The notes: generated by a model not told the origin, from the sequence alone. Counted from the stretch's first letter, positions 24,021 through 33,194 are shown. The stretch: DNA of 64,000 bases from JAACFF01 sp963701435 (GCA_963701435.1 CAVPAL010000004.1:186001-250000); one strand, 5' to 3'. Translations and numbers: made by a program.

Positions 24021-24590
24021 CTAATTTACTGGTTCCGGGGTGAATGTTGGCGTCGAAAATACAAATGTGGGCGTTCTGCCGATGGTTGGGGTGGCGGTGG
24101 CCGGTTCAGGTGTAAAAGTCTCTGTTGGCGGCATGGGCGTGAATGTTGCTGTCGGCGGCAGCGGCGTGTCGGTGGGCAGCAGCGTGGCAGTCGCGGTTGA
24201 CGTGGCCGTAGCTGATGGGGTAGGCGTTACGGTTATTGTGGCTGTGGCCGTGGCTGTAAAGGTCGGCGGCAGGGTTGAGGTAACTGGAATTCTGGTAGGC
24301 GTGGCCGTTTTGGTGGGCGTCAAAACTGTCGCCGAAGGAATCGGGGTTGGAAAAGGTGTGCTTGTGGGCGGCGGCGTGGCGGTGGGAACGGCCGTTAAGA
24401 CCGGCGGCGCGCTGGTAGCTGGAAATGTGCTGGAGGGCGTGGGCGAAATTACAGCAGGCAGCGTTGGCGGTTCCACAATTTCACTATCACGCGGCGCGGT
24501 GGTAAGTAAAAACGCGCCTGCGCAATAGCAAGGCAGCGTAAGCAAAATGATGCCAATTAAAACGGCATAGGTGCGACGACGTGAATCCAT
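24021..24590 (-). CDS. Thr/Pro-rich membrane-anchored surface protein
   Basis: 189 residues: a basic start (MDSRRR), one hydrophobic anchor (residues about 8-30), then a low-complexity stalk made almost entirely of Thr, Pro, Ala, Ser and Val in TPT/TAT/TPP patterns to the end. Similar stalks occur in other proteins of this window (12019, 30048, 37733, 40238). No globular domain is left after the stalk, so this is either a pure stalk or spacer protein or one that has lost its head. Its codon pattern makes the opposite strand an open frame too, which is an artefact of GTNGGN-type repeats. Confidence 0.7.
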   Translation of the reverse strand: MDSRRRTYAVLIGIILLTLPCYCAGAFLLTTAPRDSEIVEPPTLPAVISPTPSSTFPATSAPPVLTAVPTATPPPTSTPFPTPIPSATVLTPTKTATPTRIPVTSTLPPTFTATATATITVTPTPSATATSTATATLLPTDTPLPPTATFTPMPPTETFTPEPATATPTIGRTPTFVFSTPTFTPEPVN

Positions 24591-24645
24591 GTTGAGATAT
24601 TAGTGCAAAAATTCGAACTGACAAATCCAATCATGACCAAATTTG

Positions 24646-25581
24646 CTAGACCTCCAGTTGATCTAGAATATTTTGCAATTCTGGAGGGAGTTCAGCCGTG
24701 AATGTTTTCTCCTGGTTGTCAGACGGCCGTTTCAAGGTCAGCTCGGATGCATGTAGAAAATGGCGTCCGCGCAGCAGTTTCTGCTTGCGCCGCGCATAGA
24801 CGAGATCGCCAACCAGGGGATAGCCGATATATGTCATATGAACGCGAATTTGATGTGTGCGCCCGGTATGCAGCGTGCATTCGACCAGGGTGTATTCATC
24901 GTATGATCTCAAGGTCCGGTAATATGTTTTTGCTTCCCGCGCGTGCGCAGATCGCGCGCGGGCGCTGCCCGGCGCTATGACGCTCATTTTTTTGCGCTGC
25001 ATAGGATTTCGCCCGAGGGGCGCATCAATTAAAGCTGCCGGTGGTTGTACTTGTCCAAAAACCAGGGCCAGATACTTTTTACCAACGGTGCGTTCCTTAA
25101 ATTGTTTTTGTAATGCCCATTGGGCCTTGTCATTTTTGGCGGCGACAATTAATCCAGACGTACCCTTGTCCAGCCGGTGAACGATCCCCGGTCGTTTTGT
25201 ATTGCCTACGCCGGCTAAATCAGGACAATGGAAGAGTAGGGCATGAACGAGAGTGTCGCTGTCATGTCCGGTGCCGGGATGCACTACCATGCCGGCCGGT
25301 TTGTTGACCACGATGATGTCGTTATCTTCGTAGCGGATATCCAGAGGAATATCTTGGGGCAGCAGATCACTTTCGACAACCGGGGGAATATCGGCCCATA
25401 CTTGCTCGCCGCCCTCCAATTTTTGGCTTGGTTTTGCGGCTGCACCGTTGACCAATACCCGTTCTTCTTTGATCAAACGCTGCCACTGCATGCGCGAAAG
25501 ATCGGGCAGCAGAGCGGACAGCGCTTTATCCAGGCGCTCACCGGGTTGGTTTATGGTTATTTCAATTTGTAGGCCCTTCAT
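24646..25581 (-). CDS. rluD: Ribosomal large subunit pseudouridine synthase (RluD family)
   Basis: Converts specific uridines of 23S rRNA to pseudouridine. It has an N-terminal S4 RNA-binding domain (RLDKALSALLPDLSRMQWQR) and the catalytic motif GIVHRLDKGTSGLIV, with the essential Asp, then the RluA/RluD KKYLALV and TGRTHQIRVHM signatures. The length of 311 residues is typical. Its start overlaps the 3' end of lspA by about 20 bases, the lspA-rluD pair being common in bacteria. Which uridines are targets (RluD 1911/1915/1917 or another) is not decided by sequence alone. Confidence 0.93.
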   Translation of the reverse strand: MKGLQIEITINQPGERLDKALSALLPDLSRMQWQRLIKEERVLVNGAAAKPSQKLEGGEQVWADIPPVVESDLLPQDIPLDIRYEDNDIIVVNKPAGMVVHPGTGHDSDTLVHALLFHCPDLAGVGNTKRPGIVHRLDKGTSGLIVAAKNDKAQWALQKQFKERTVGKKYLALVFGQVQPPAALIDAPLGRNPMQRKKMSVIAPGSARARSAHAREAKTYYRTLRSYDEYTLVECTLHTGRTHQIRVHMTYIGYPLVGDLVYARRKQKLLRGRHFLHASELTLKRPSDNQEKTFTAELPPELQNILDQLEV

Positions 25582-26149
25582 CTAGTGTTTCTTGTTTGGC
25601 GCGATTGTTTTCTAGTTGGGCAGCTTTTTTAGCGGCATTTTCAGCGCGCTGCTCTTGGAGCAAAATCAAACCAAGTAATATGGAGCCTCCAACCACGGCC
25701 ATGTCGGCCACGTTGAAGACAAACCAGGGTCCAAAATCGAGAAAATCGGTTACGTGTCCTTGGCGCAACCGGTCGATCATATTGCCTAAAGCGCCGCCCA
25801 TTTGTAAACCGAGAGCTATCCGCAGCAGCCAGTTGCCGCTGTCAAGCGTGTGGTTGTAATATACAATTGCCGCGACGACGATTATCGGCATGACCATAAA
25901 AAATAAACTGGCGGCGGGGAACATGCCAAAAGCAGCGCCGGTGTTGGTGACGTGAGTAATGCGGAAGAGATCTTTTAGAGCCGGATATGGCGCCCAATAG
26001 GTGTTGACAAGCAAATTGACTTCGACAATGTATTTAGTAAGCTGGTCGAGGAGAATGACCCCAATTGTTATAACAAAGGGAATCAGGCTCTCAATGCCTG
26101 CGCTGCGCCTGGCGTTGCCCTCTTGTGTGTGGTTTTCTGATTGACTCAT
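25562..26149 (-). CDS. lspA: Lipoprotein signal peptidase (signal peptidase II)
   Basis: Membrane aspartyl protease that removes signal peptides from prolipoproteins such as the lipobox proteins at 12019, 30048 and 40238. Four hydrophobic helices are visible. The catalytic aspartates lie in NMIDRLRQGHVTDFLDF and FNVADMAVVGG, and the conserved VTNTGAAFGMF loop is present. The start is uncertain: frames are open to a GTG at 26197, an ATG at 26179 and an ATG at 26149, none with a good ribosome binding site. The last gives about 195 residues, with an extra polar N-terminus and an extra charged C-terminal tail compared with the usual 160. Confidence 0.92.
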   Translation of the reverse strand: MSQSENHTQEGNARRSAGIESLIPFVITIGVILLDQLTKYIVEVNLLVNTYWAPYPALKDLFRITHVTNTGAAFGMFPAASLFFMVMPIIVVAAIVYYNHTLDSGNWLLRIALGLQMGGALGNMIDRLRQGHVTDFLDFGPWFVFNVADMAVVGGSILLGLILLQEQRAENAAKKAAQLENNRAKQETLDEGPTN

Positions 26150-26197
26150 ATTTAATAATAAAATCTTTATCGGTGACATAGTTTCGTGACTGTCCAC

Positions 26198-26482
26198 AAA
26201 CCGATAGGGAAATTGTAGCCCAAATTGCTAAATTACGCGTGTAAGACGTCAGTTTGTCCGGAACAATTCCAAAGCCAGCGGTTGAAACCGCGTCTACAAT
26301 CGCGAAGAACACCTTCGTGTTCTCGAACACCTTCGTGGTCTGATGATTAGCCGACGGAGGTCGGCTTTGAAATTGTAGCCCGCAAATTTATTTGCCGGGG
26401 TATTTTTAGGGTTCCGGGAAGATTGTTCACCATGCATTTTACCAGTCACACGCCTTAAGATTCAAATATCCTCAAAAACAAG
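26198..26482. other. Non-coding intergenic stretch with short repeats
   Basis: No ORF. GAAATTGTAGCCC occurs twice (about 26210 and 26368) framing small hairpins (GCGGTTGAAACCGC; GCCGACGGAGGTCGGC) and a duplicated AACACCTTCGTG. Looks like a degenerate repeat cluster. Confidence 0.45.
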
Positions 26483-27164
26483 TTACTTTTTAACGGCTAC
26501 CATCACCATGACGCCGCTTTTGTCCAGATCGATATGGTGGATTTGCAGTCTGAAACCCGCATTCGTAAACAATGTTTTGAATTGTTCCCCTGAGGTTTCG
26601 TTTTGGCGCGGTTGATGGTTTTCGATTTCAAAGGAGCCAGATCGCTGCCCGGTGATGCGATAAAGCCATTCAATGCCCAGATGGATTGGATTTGAGCCGG
26701 TGAGGTAGCCGGATGGAACGATCACAAAACGGCCGTTTTCGACAAGCACTCGTTTTATCGCAGTCAACGTATCCGGTTCAAAGACAAAATCAGTAGGAAA
26801 TGTCGCCAGGACTGAATCAAAGGACGCCGCCGCAAAAGGCAGCGTTTGGGCCATGCTTTGTACCAATGGCGCGGATTGGCCAGATTGACGCAGGCGACGG
26901 CGCGCCAAACTTCCCATAAAGGGTGAAAGATCAAGACCGGTCACGGTTTGACCCCTTTCTTGCAGGGCAACCAGCATATGGCCGGGGCCGTGGCCGATTT
27001 CCAAAATGCGTTTGCCGCGTCAGATAGGGTAAGGCGGCGCGCTGCCAGGCGCGCCACGCGCCCAGCGAAACCATCCAACTGACGAGATCATAGCTCCAGG
27101 CCAGCTCATTGTAGAGCAGTCGAAAGCCGAAGCGAATAAGTTGAACCCATACTTTATGTATCAT
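26483..27164 (-). pseudogene. Class I SAM-dependent methyltransferase, frameshifted
   Basis: ATG 27164 (MIHKVWVQLIRFGFRLLYNELAWSYD) begins a normal methyltransferase N-terminus that reads to LPYLTR. The frame then breaks near 27017-27022, and the other half continues as GKRILEIGHGPGHML (motif I), LDLSPFMGSLARR, FDSVLATFPTDF and ends VMVMVAVKK. Joining the halves gives about 226 residues, a normal length for ubiE-like or phospholipid-type enzymes. The break is a +1 change (one extra or two missing bases), in a GC-rich stretch without slippery codons. The gene follows the formyltransferase gene by five bases. Substrate unknown. Sequencing error or recent inactivation are both possible. Confidence 0.8.
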
Positions 27165-27169
27165 GATGA

Positions 27170-28147
27170 TTAGATTTTTACAAGCAGCCGGCCGGGTTGC
27201 AGTTGTATCCAGCAGGAACGGCCGTCCCACACAACGGAGGTCTGTTGTTCTGTATTGGTCTCGAAAGCCAGCGCGCTGCGGGCGGTGATGGTTTGGTTGG
27301 GCGTAATGATTGAGTACGGCCGCTGCCAATCGGCCGTGCCGCGCATAAAAATAAAGGCGCGTTTGGCCGGCCAGGTGCTCGGGATGATAAAATCTGCCGC
27401 CTGCGGCAGCGGGAAGGTTGAACCGCCCGCCGCTTGTGGCTGGCGCGTTAAGGTTCCGGCGTTCAAGTTTGCCAGCGCTTTGACGAGTAATTTGGCGCCT
27501 GCGCCGGCCAAAAGTTGATCTGCTTGCGGGCCGGAGATACCCAGGGGCAGGGAAACGGCCGTTTGCAGCGCAATATCGCCCGTGTCCAGGCCTGCATCCA
27601 TAAAATGTACCGTCACGCCGGTTTTCAATTGGCCGGCTCGCAGCGTCCAAAACAAAGGCGCCGGCCCGCGATAATCCGGCAGCAGCGATGGATGCACATT
27701 CAGAAAACCATGCCGGGGCTGGGTCAGAATTTGTGGCGGGATACGCAATGGAAAACAGGCGACGCAGGCCACATCCGCCTGAAATTCTGCTAAAAAGGAC
27801 GCCGCTGCGGCTGATTTTAAGCTTTGCAGAGCATAAACCGGAATATGGTTCCGCCAGGCGAGATGGACGGCCGTCTCCGCTGCATATGGCGTGAGCATGG
27901 GCAGTTGGGAGGTTGTCGGCTGGGGTAAAAGGGGTTGGATGGGATCAGAAACGGCCGTGTTGCCCTGAAACGGCAAAATCACGCCGCAAATATGACAACC
28001 CGCATCTAACAGCGCCGCCAGCATGATGCGTGAAAACAAGCCATACATCCCCCAAAAAAGAATGCGCGGCGGCAGCCTGGTTGTTTCTACAGGTGATTGG
28101 TTCATATGAGCAATATCAGCATGCAGTTGTATCGTATCGCTGCCCAT
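27170..28147 (-). CDS. Formyltransferase-family protein (Fmt-like)
   Basis: 325 residues with the formyl-THF transferase fold: NVHPSLLPDYRGPAPL contains the Asn and His of the catalytic triad, and MDAGLDTGDI holds the Asp. The N-terminal sequence (ILFWGMYGLFSRIMLAALLDAG) matches the beta-alpha unit of Fmt, and a C-terminal Fmt_C-like barrel is suggested by residues 225-325. Fmt makes formyl-methionyl-tRNA; related enzymes formylate sugars or amines. Fmt proper usually sits with def, which is absent here, so the substrate is left open. The start may instead be ATG 28105 (MNQSPVETT), since neither start has a good ribosome binding site. Confidence 0.8.
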   Translation of the reverse strand: MGSDTIQLHADIAHMNQSPVETTRLPPRILFWGMYGLFSRIMLAALLDAGCHICGVILPFQGNTAVSDPIQPLLPQPTTSQLPMLTPYAAETAVHLAWRNHIPVYALQSLKSAAAASFLAEFQADVACVACFPLRIPPQILTQPRHGFLNVHPSLLPDYRGPAPLFWTLRAGQLKTGVTVHFMDAGLDTGDIALQTAVSLPLGISGPQADQLLAGAGAKLLVKALANLNAGTLTRQPQAAGGSTFPLPQAADFIIPSTWPAKRAFIFMRGTADWQRPYSIITPNQTITARSALAFETNTEQQTSVVWDGRSCWIQLQPGRLLVKI

Positions 28148-28308
28148 TATATACTTTTATGTCATAACAATAGATTCACTAAGTTTTCATTTTTAGAAAT
28201 CTGAACCGAATTGAGGCCGAAATTAGCGCAAATTCGTGAGAACGAGATGCAATATTGGTTGAAATCAGAAAACTTTTAAGCTGCTGAGATTATTACCAAG
28301 AGGATTTG

Positions 28309-28605
28309 ATGGCACGAGAAACGAAAACAATCACGATTGTACAATGCGCCATGTTGGGGCAGGAGCTGCCGGCGCTTGACCAGGCTCCCTTTCCCGGAGA
28401 AATGGGAGTACGCATTTACAACGATATTTCCCGCTACGCTTACCAGTTATGGCAGGAGCGCGCGACTTTGTTGATAAACCATTATGGTTTAACGCTGGCA
28501 GACCCCCAGGCGCAGGAATTTTTGTTCCAACAAATGGAGGATTTTCTGTTTGGCGGCGGGGGTGGGGCGCCAGTTTCCGGAGCGCCGTCGGCCAAGGGGA
28601 AATAA
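28309..28605 (+). CDS. yggX: Fe(II)-trafficking / oxidative damage protection protein YggX
   Basis: 98 residues; ATG 28309 with AAGAGGA upstream (an adjacent TTG at 28306 is less likely). It matches the YggX family in order: a single Cys near the N-terminus (VQCAMLGQELPALD), PFPGEMGVRIYNDIS, the Trp/Gln segment YQLWQERATLLINHYGLTLADP, and QEFLFQQMEDFLFG. YggX limits oxidative damage to iron-sulfur clusters. A short Gly/Ser/Ala tail is added at the end. The stop is immediately followed by the start of the radical SAM gene, so the two are translated from one mRNA, consistent with supplying or protecting an iron-sulfur enzyme. Confidence 0.93.
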   Translation: MARETKTITIVQCAMLGQELPALDQAPFPGEMGVRIYNDISRYAYQLWQERATLLINHYGLTLADPQAQEFLFQQMEDFLFGGGGGAPVSGAPSAKGK

Positions 28606-30021
28606 TTGGCGCAAGCATTGAAGATTTTGCTGATTTCCTGCTACGAATTGGGACACCAGCCCTTGAGTCTGGCGTGGCCTGCGGCGGTTTTGCGTGATAA
28701 CGGGTTTGAAGTAACGGCCGTTGATCTTTCTGTAGAAGCGCTGCCACACAACGCAGCAGCTTCAGCCGACCTGGTAGGTATTGCAGTCCCGATGCATACA
28801 GCCTTACGGCTGGGTGAGCAAGCTGCCCGTAAGGTGCGCGCTGTCAATCCCGCTGCCTATATCTGTTTTTACGGCTTATATGCCTGGTTGAATGCAGATT
28901 ATTTGTTGGCGCATGCTGCTGACGCCGTGATTGCGGGGGAATATGAGGCGCCGCTGCGGAGTTTGGCGCAGGCGCTGGCGGAAAAACAAGCGGTAACGGC
29001 TATTCCCGGCGTCTCAACCAGCTCTCGTCGCAACCGACCGCATTTGGCGCGCCAGAAATTGCCGGTTCCCTGGCGCGAAAATCTACCGCCGCTGGATGCC
29101 TACGCCCGCTACCAGGACAATGGGCAGTTGCACCTGGCCGGTTATGTTGAAAGCAGCCGGGGATGTTTGCATACCTGCCGCCATTGTCCCGTTGTGCCTG
29201 TGTATAACGGCCGTTTTTTTGTCATTCCGGTTGCGCAGGTCATGGCTGACATTCGCCAGCAGGTTGCATTTGGCGCGCGCCACATCACCTTTGGAGACCC
29301 TGATTTTCTCAATGGGCCTGGGCATGCGCTCAAGACGGCGCAGGCGCTGCATACTGAATTTCCCTATTTGACCTTTGATTTCACCACAAAAGTTGAGCAT
29401 ATCTTGCGGCATCGTACACTCCTGCCGGAACTGGCCGCTATGGGCGCGAGCTTCGTCATATCTGCGTTTGAGGCGGTGGATGATGAGATTTTGTCCCGTT
29501 TGCAAAAAGGACATTCGGCCGCCGATCTAAATACGGCGCTGGAAATTTTGGCGGCGGCGCAACTGCCCGTTCAGCCAACCTGGGTTGCTTTTACACCCTG
29601 GACAACGCTAGAAGGGTATATCGAGCTGTTAAACTGGATACGAGCGCGCGGCTTAATTGGTAATGTCCCAGCCGTTCAATTGGCGGTGCGTTTGCTCGTG
29701 CCGCCCGGCAGCGCCTTATTGAACGAGCCGGAAACGCAAGATTGGCTTGGCCCTCTCAATGCTGCTAATTTCACTTATCAGTGGGCCAACCAGGATTCGC
29801 GTCTTGATACCCTGCAGCAGGAAATCTCCGCGCTGGCTGAGGCGGGGGGAGATCATTATGCGGTTTTTGCCGCGATTGAGCGCCGCGCCTATGCTTTGTT
29901 CGGACTGTCAATCCCAAATTTTTCAAAACCGGTTATGGCTACCTTGCCGCCGCCACGCTTGACAGAAGATTGGTTTTGTTGAGCGGAACCTACAGCTTAT
30001 CAGTTTGATCAGCTTCAGTAA
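28606..30021 (+). CDS. B12-binding radical SAM selenoprotein (CUAEP-tail family)
   Basis: The N-terminus (residues 1-130) is a cobalamin-binding-like Rossmann domain, followed by a radical SAM core with the cluster motif CLHTCRHC and the usual barrel elements (HITFGDPDFLNGP, DFTTKVEHIL). The apparent stop TGA at 29980-29982 follows TGG TTT TGT, and the frame continues GCG GAA CCT and 9 more codons to TAA at 30019. This reads ...W-F-C-U-A-E-P..., the tail that defines the CUAEP/CCAEP-tail radical SAM family, in which the second position is selenocysteine or cysteine. A stem-loop lies 11-32 bases after the TGA. The start is TTG 28606, with AAGGGG upstream, one base after yggX ends. Substrate unknown. 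The selenoprotein call relies on the family and on the tail matching, not on a known sel gene here. Confidence 0.85.
29980..30014 (+). promoter_or_regulatory. Selenocysteine UGA and candidate bacterial SECIS
   Basis: After UGA (29980-29982), AGCTTATCA (29994-30002) pairs with TGATCAGCT (30006-30014), with one U-C mismatch and a GUU loop. The loop lies about 20 bases after the UGA, within the range of the E. coli fdhF element. Confidence 0.6.
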
Positions 30022-30047
30022 CTAAAACATGTAATTTATTTGTATTT

Positions 30048-31556
30048 ATGGCACAAAAACGTATTGTGACTCGTTTGTTTGCAGGTTTATTTGTTATTTC
30101 AATTGTGATTTCTGGCTGTGGACGTGAGGAATTGGAAGCGACGCTGCTGCCGCCGCCTACAATTATTACGGCAACGGCCGTTGCCCAGCCAATAACCCAA
30201 TCCACCACAACGGCCGCCGCTCCAACGATGGAAGCCACGCCCACGCTCGCATCAACGGTTGCCGCAACCATCATTCCGACGCCTCTGCCTGAACCAACGG
30301 CCGTTTTTGGCTTGCAGCCCCTCACAAACGAGATGCTGCCGGTTCCACCGCAAGATTTGCTGTTTATTGGCGACGGCGCTTTGCAGCGCTGGGCGTCCGG
30401 CAGCGGCGTTTTCGAAATCCTGGCGCCTGCAAAAAGCAATGGGCCGGCCGCAGAACCGCGCACGGATACAACCGCTTTGGTTGGAGATGTGATTGATTAT
30501 GATGTGGATGGCAGCGGCCGTTCCCTGGTTTACAGCCGCCTGACGTTCAGCGATCCGGTTACCGACACGCTGCCAATGCACCAATTCGAGCTGGTTTACC
30601 TGGACATTGAAAGCGGCGAAGAGCGCTCAATCCTGGGACAAGGCGTGAATTTGAGGGATTTTGCGATCTCAGATAATGGCCAGTATGTGCTGTTTATCAT
30701 CACTGACCCGGCTAACGCTACGCTTGAGCGGGAAATTCAGTATGTTTATCTCGATGACTTAAACGACGTAGAGCCGGCCCGGCAGTTGGCCCCTTGCAGC
30801 GAGGGCTGCCGCGCAATTGTCTGGCATGCGGATAATCAGATAGTTGTGTGGGGGGATTTGGCGGCCGGACTTGTCATGTATAATCTGGATGCCGCCGAGC
30901 CGGAATTGCTGTTGACAAACCGGCGCGTCGATCCGGCCGACACGGCCGTTTACGCCCCCATCTCCTGGGCGCAGAACGGCCGTTACTTGTTATTGTGGCA
31001 GGGTGAGCATGAGGGCGGTCAAAGGGCAGTGTTGGATGTATCCGCCAAACAGGTGATGCCTGTGCCCGATTCTTATATCGACAACAACCCATATGATGTG
31101 GTTTTGGATTGGATGCAGGATGATCGCCTGTTTGTCTTACGCCCTTTGCTGCCTGATCCGCCGCTGGCAGAAATTTTGCGCGTATCCCCGGACGAAGGGA
31201 GGCTCGTCAGCGAAGAAAAGCGGGTTTTAGAAGTTGGTCCCAGCGTTCCCATTGCGCCGATTCATCTTAAAAACGGCCGTTTTGCCTTCGGCCTGCTTAA
31301 TAATGAAGCGGAAAATGGGCGTGGTCTCATGCACCTCAAAGGACTGGGTGACAACCTGGAACGGGTGAATGATTTGCCGCTGGTCGAAAGCCAGAGCGAT
31401 ATCAGATTGACTTGGGCGCCAAATGGGAATGTGGCAGTTGGGGAAGTGCGGGGACAATCATTTTACGCAATGAATTCAAACAACGCGCTGTTTGATATGC
31501 GCCCCTTGTTTGGGGCAGTCAGCCGCCATTTTTATTGGCTTCCGGCCGGACGCTAA
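30048..31556 (+). CDS. Lipoprotein with WD40-like beta-propeller
   Basis: 502 residues. Signal peptide with lipobox VISGC (Cys25), then a Thr/Pro/Ala-rich spacer to about residue 85. The rest consists of blades of roughly 45-60 residues with recurrent turns such as DVDGSGRSLVYSR, SDNGQYVLFII, WAQNGRYLLLWQ and WAPNGNVAVGE, which fit TolB/WD40-like propellers. Such lipoproteins anchor outside the membrane and bind peptides or carbohydrate. No catalytic residue pattern is seen. It starts 26 bases after the end of the selenoprotein tail, without a clear promoter between them. ATG 30048 has only a weak ribosome binding site. Function unknown. Confidence 0.75.
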   Translation: MAQKRIVTRLFAGLFVISIVISGCGREELEATLLPPPTIITATAVAQPITQSTTTAAAPTMEATPTLASTVAATIIPTPLPEPTAVFGLQPLTNEMLPVPPQDLLFIGDGALQRWASGSGVFEILAPAKSNGPAAEPRTDTTALVGDVIDYDVDGSGRSLVYSRLTFSDPVTDTLPMHQFELVYLDIESGEERSILGQGVNLRDFAISDNGQYVLFIITDPANATLEREIQYVYLDDLNDVEPARQLAPCSEGCRAIVWHADNQIVVWGDLAAGLVMYNLDAAEPELLLTNRRVDPADTAVYAPISWAQNGRYLLLWQGEHEGGQRAVLDVSAKQVMPVPDSYIDNNPYDVVLDWMQDDRLFVLRPLLPDPPLAEILRVSPDEGRLVSEEKRVLEVGPSVPIAPIHLKNGRFAFGLLNNEAENGRGLMHLKGLGDNLERVNDLPLVESQSDIRLTWAPNGNVAVGEVRGQSFYAMNSNNALFDMRPLFGAVSRHFYWLPAGR

Positions 31557-31640
31557 GGATTCGTTTACAAAAAACTTTTGACAAAAAACGAATCCGCGAA
31601 GGTATGCCCGTTTACCAAAGACCAAAGTTAATAACGGGCA
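31557..31640. terminator. Two hairpins between convergent genes
   Basis: GGATTCGTTT (31557-31566) pairs with AAACGAATCC (31586-31595), and TGCCCGTT (31605-31612) with AACGGGCA (31633-31640). There is no strong T-run, so these are probable but weak terminators for both neighbours. Confidence 0.5.
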
Positions 31641-31644
31641 AACC

Positions 31645-32898
31645 CTAGGTCAAAAGCGGGAGCAGCGCATCAATCTGAAAATGCAGCTTTTGGTGTGCAT
31701 GGCGTAACGCGGTTTCGACGGTGGCCGGTGATTCCCCTTTTGCAAAGATAAATCCCAAATAACTTTCCCCTTCCGGCAGCGGCGTCAGCGGGTTGTGCAA
31801 TGAGGCGGTGATGACCACATCTTCCACCAGCGGCGCAGCTTTTGCGGCTTCTATGCCGGTCACGCCGCGCAGCAGACCCGCTGCAGGAATTGGAATCATC
31901 ATTACACCGCGCGCCTGGGCTGAATTTGTTTCTATTGTTACGGGCAAACCGCAAGCCTGACGCAGGATCAGCTCCTCTAAAGAAACATCAACGCCAAATT
32001 GCAAGGTGCGCGCGCACAAACCGCCAATAGAGCGACCGGCGACTTCCACGATCCAGGCGCCGGCCGCGTTGATGCGGAGTTCGGCGTGCAGTGGTCCGGC
32101 GCGTAGACCGAGCGCCGCCGCTGCGCGCGCCGTTTCTGTGGTAATTGCTGCCTGCACGGCCGTATCCAATCGTGAGGGCGTTATGTAAAGCGTTTCCTCA
32201 AAAAAAGGACCTTCCAGCGGGTCAGGTTTGTCAAACAGCGCCAGGACGCGTAAACGCCCGTCTTCCAGCAGCCCTTCCAACGCCACTTCGACGCCGGGAA
32301 TATAATCTTCGACCAGAAACGGCCGTTCTCCAGGCCCATACACCTTTGCAAGCAGTCGCGCCAGCCGATTGATTGCCGAGACAAGTTCCTGGGGTTCATT
32401 GGCGCGAATCACGCCGCGGCTGCCGGAAAGCGTAGTCGGTTTGACCACGCAAGGATAGTTCACCTGCGGCGCGATGGTTTGGGGATCCATACCGGTGTGG
32501 AAAAGTTGAAAATGGGGGCAGTTGACATTTGCCAGACTAAGAAGCTGGCGCATACGGAATTTATCGCGGGCTGCTTCTGCGGCCGCTATGTGGTTGTGGG
32601 GCAGGTTGAGCGCTGCGCTGGCGTGGGCGGCCAGCAAACTGCCGCTGTCATCGACAGCAAGAACTGCATTGAGCGGTTTTTTCTGCGCATAGTCAGTAAT
32701 TGTTGTAACGGCCGTTTCCACATCACGAAAATCGAGCAGCAGTGTATTATCATGCTGTCCGGTTAAAGCTTGCGGTGCATCAATCGCCTGCACGATGCTG
32801 ACGCCCAATTTGTCGGCAGCGTCGAGAAACGCCGGCGCACGGTAGGTGCGGGCAGTTGTCAACAGCATGATGTGTGGATTGGCTTGTTTTGAAACCAT
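31645..32898 (-). CDS. ATP-grasp family ligase
   Basis: 417 residues. N-terminal pre-ATP-grasp domain (HIMLLTTARTYRAPAFLDAADKLG), ATP-grasp lobes with PCVVKPTTLSGSRGV (phosphate-binding loop), VEDYIPGVEVALEG, and the metal ligands in HAELRINAAGAWIVEVAGRSIGG. Such enzymes activate a carboxylate by ATP and join it to an amine or thiol. The closest style is the biotin carboxylase/PurK/L-amino-acid ligase group. It stands alone, with no carboxylase or biosynthetic neighbour, so the substrate cannot be named. ATG 32898 has no obvious ribosome binding site. Confidence 0.88.
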   Translation of the reverse strand: MVSKQANPHIMLLTTARTYRAPAFLDAADKLGVSIVQAIDAPQALTGQHDNTLLLDFRDVETAVTTITDYAQKKPLNAVLAVDDSGSLLAAHASAALNLPHNHIAAAEAARDKFRMRQLLSLANVNCPHFQLFHTGMDPQTIAPQVNYPCVVKPTTLSGSRGVIRANEPQELVSAINRLARLLAKVYGPGERPFLVEDYIPGVEVALEGLLEDGRLRVLALFDKPDPLEGPFFEETLYITPSRLDTAVQAAITTETARAAAALGLRAGPLHAELRINAAGAWIVEVAGRSIGGLCARTLQFGVDVSLEELILRQACGLPVTIETNSAQARGVMMIPIPAAGLLRGVTGIEAAKAAPLVEDVVITASLHNPLTPLPEGESYLGFIFAKGESPATVETALRHAHQKLHFQIDALLPLLT

Positions 32899-33024
32899 AT
32901 TGGGAATTATAGTGCTATTCAGGAAAACCGCCGCATTGGACTGGGATTACAAAAGGAAGTAATGGTGTTGTAATCTCGAATTCAACAAGCCCACAATGAG
33001 ATTGTTATACTAAACCGTAATTAG

Positions 33025-33055
33025 TACTACAACGAGACTTCGCTCTGAAATGAGG
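33025..33055 (+). repeat. 31-bp dispersed repeat, copy 2
   Basis: Identical to 19240-19270. The surrounding gap 32899-33194 otherwise holds only a weak TATACT (33006) and a 40-codon ORF (33050-33172) that starts inside the repeat and has no support. Confidence 0.85.
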
Positions 33056-33194
33056 AGGAAGGCATTCTCAAAAATACATGCAAAAGATAAAGTTTCCATT
33101 ATACTTGCACATGTTGAAGCAACCGGCCGTATCGGTTTAAGATTATCGTTTTTAAGATGTATGAGAACGTGACCAGGCGTAACAGGAGGTGGGC

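Noticed and set aside
24040..24528. 162-codon + strand frame made of Val/Gly repeats
   Set aside because: Antisense of the Thr/Pro-rich stalk gene. Low complexity forces an open frame on both strands.
33050..33172. 40-codon ORF beginning inside the 31-bp repeat
   Set aside because: No ribosome binding site, starts in a dispersed repeat, and composition is random-like. Left out as a gene.
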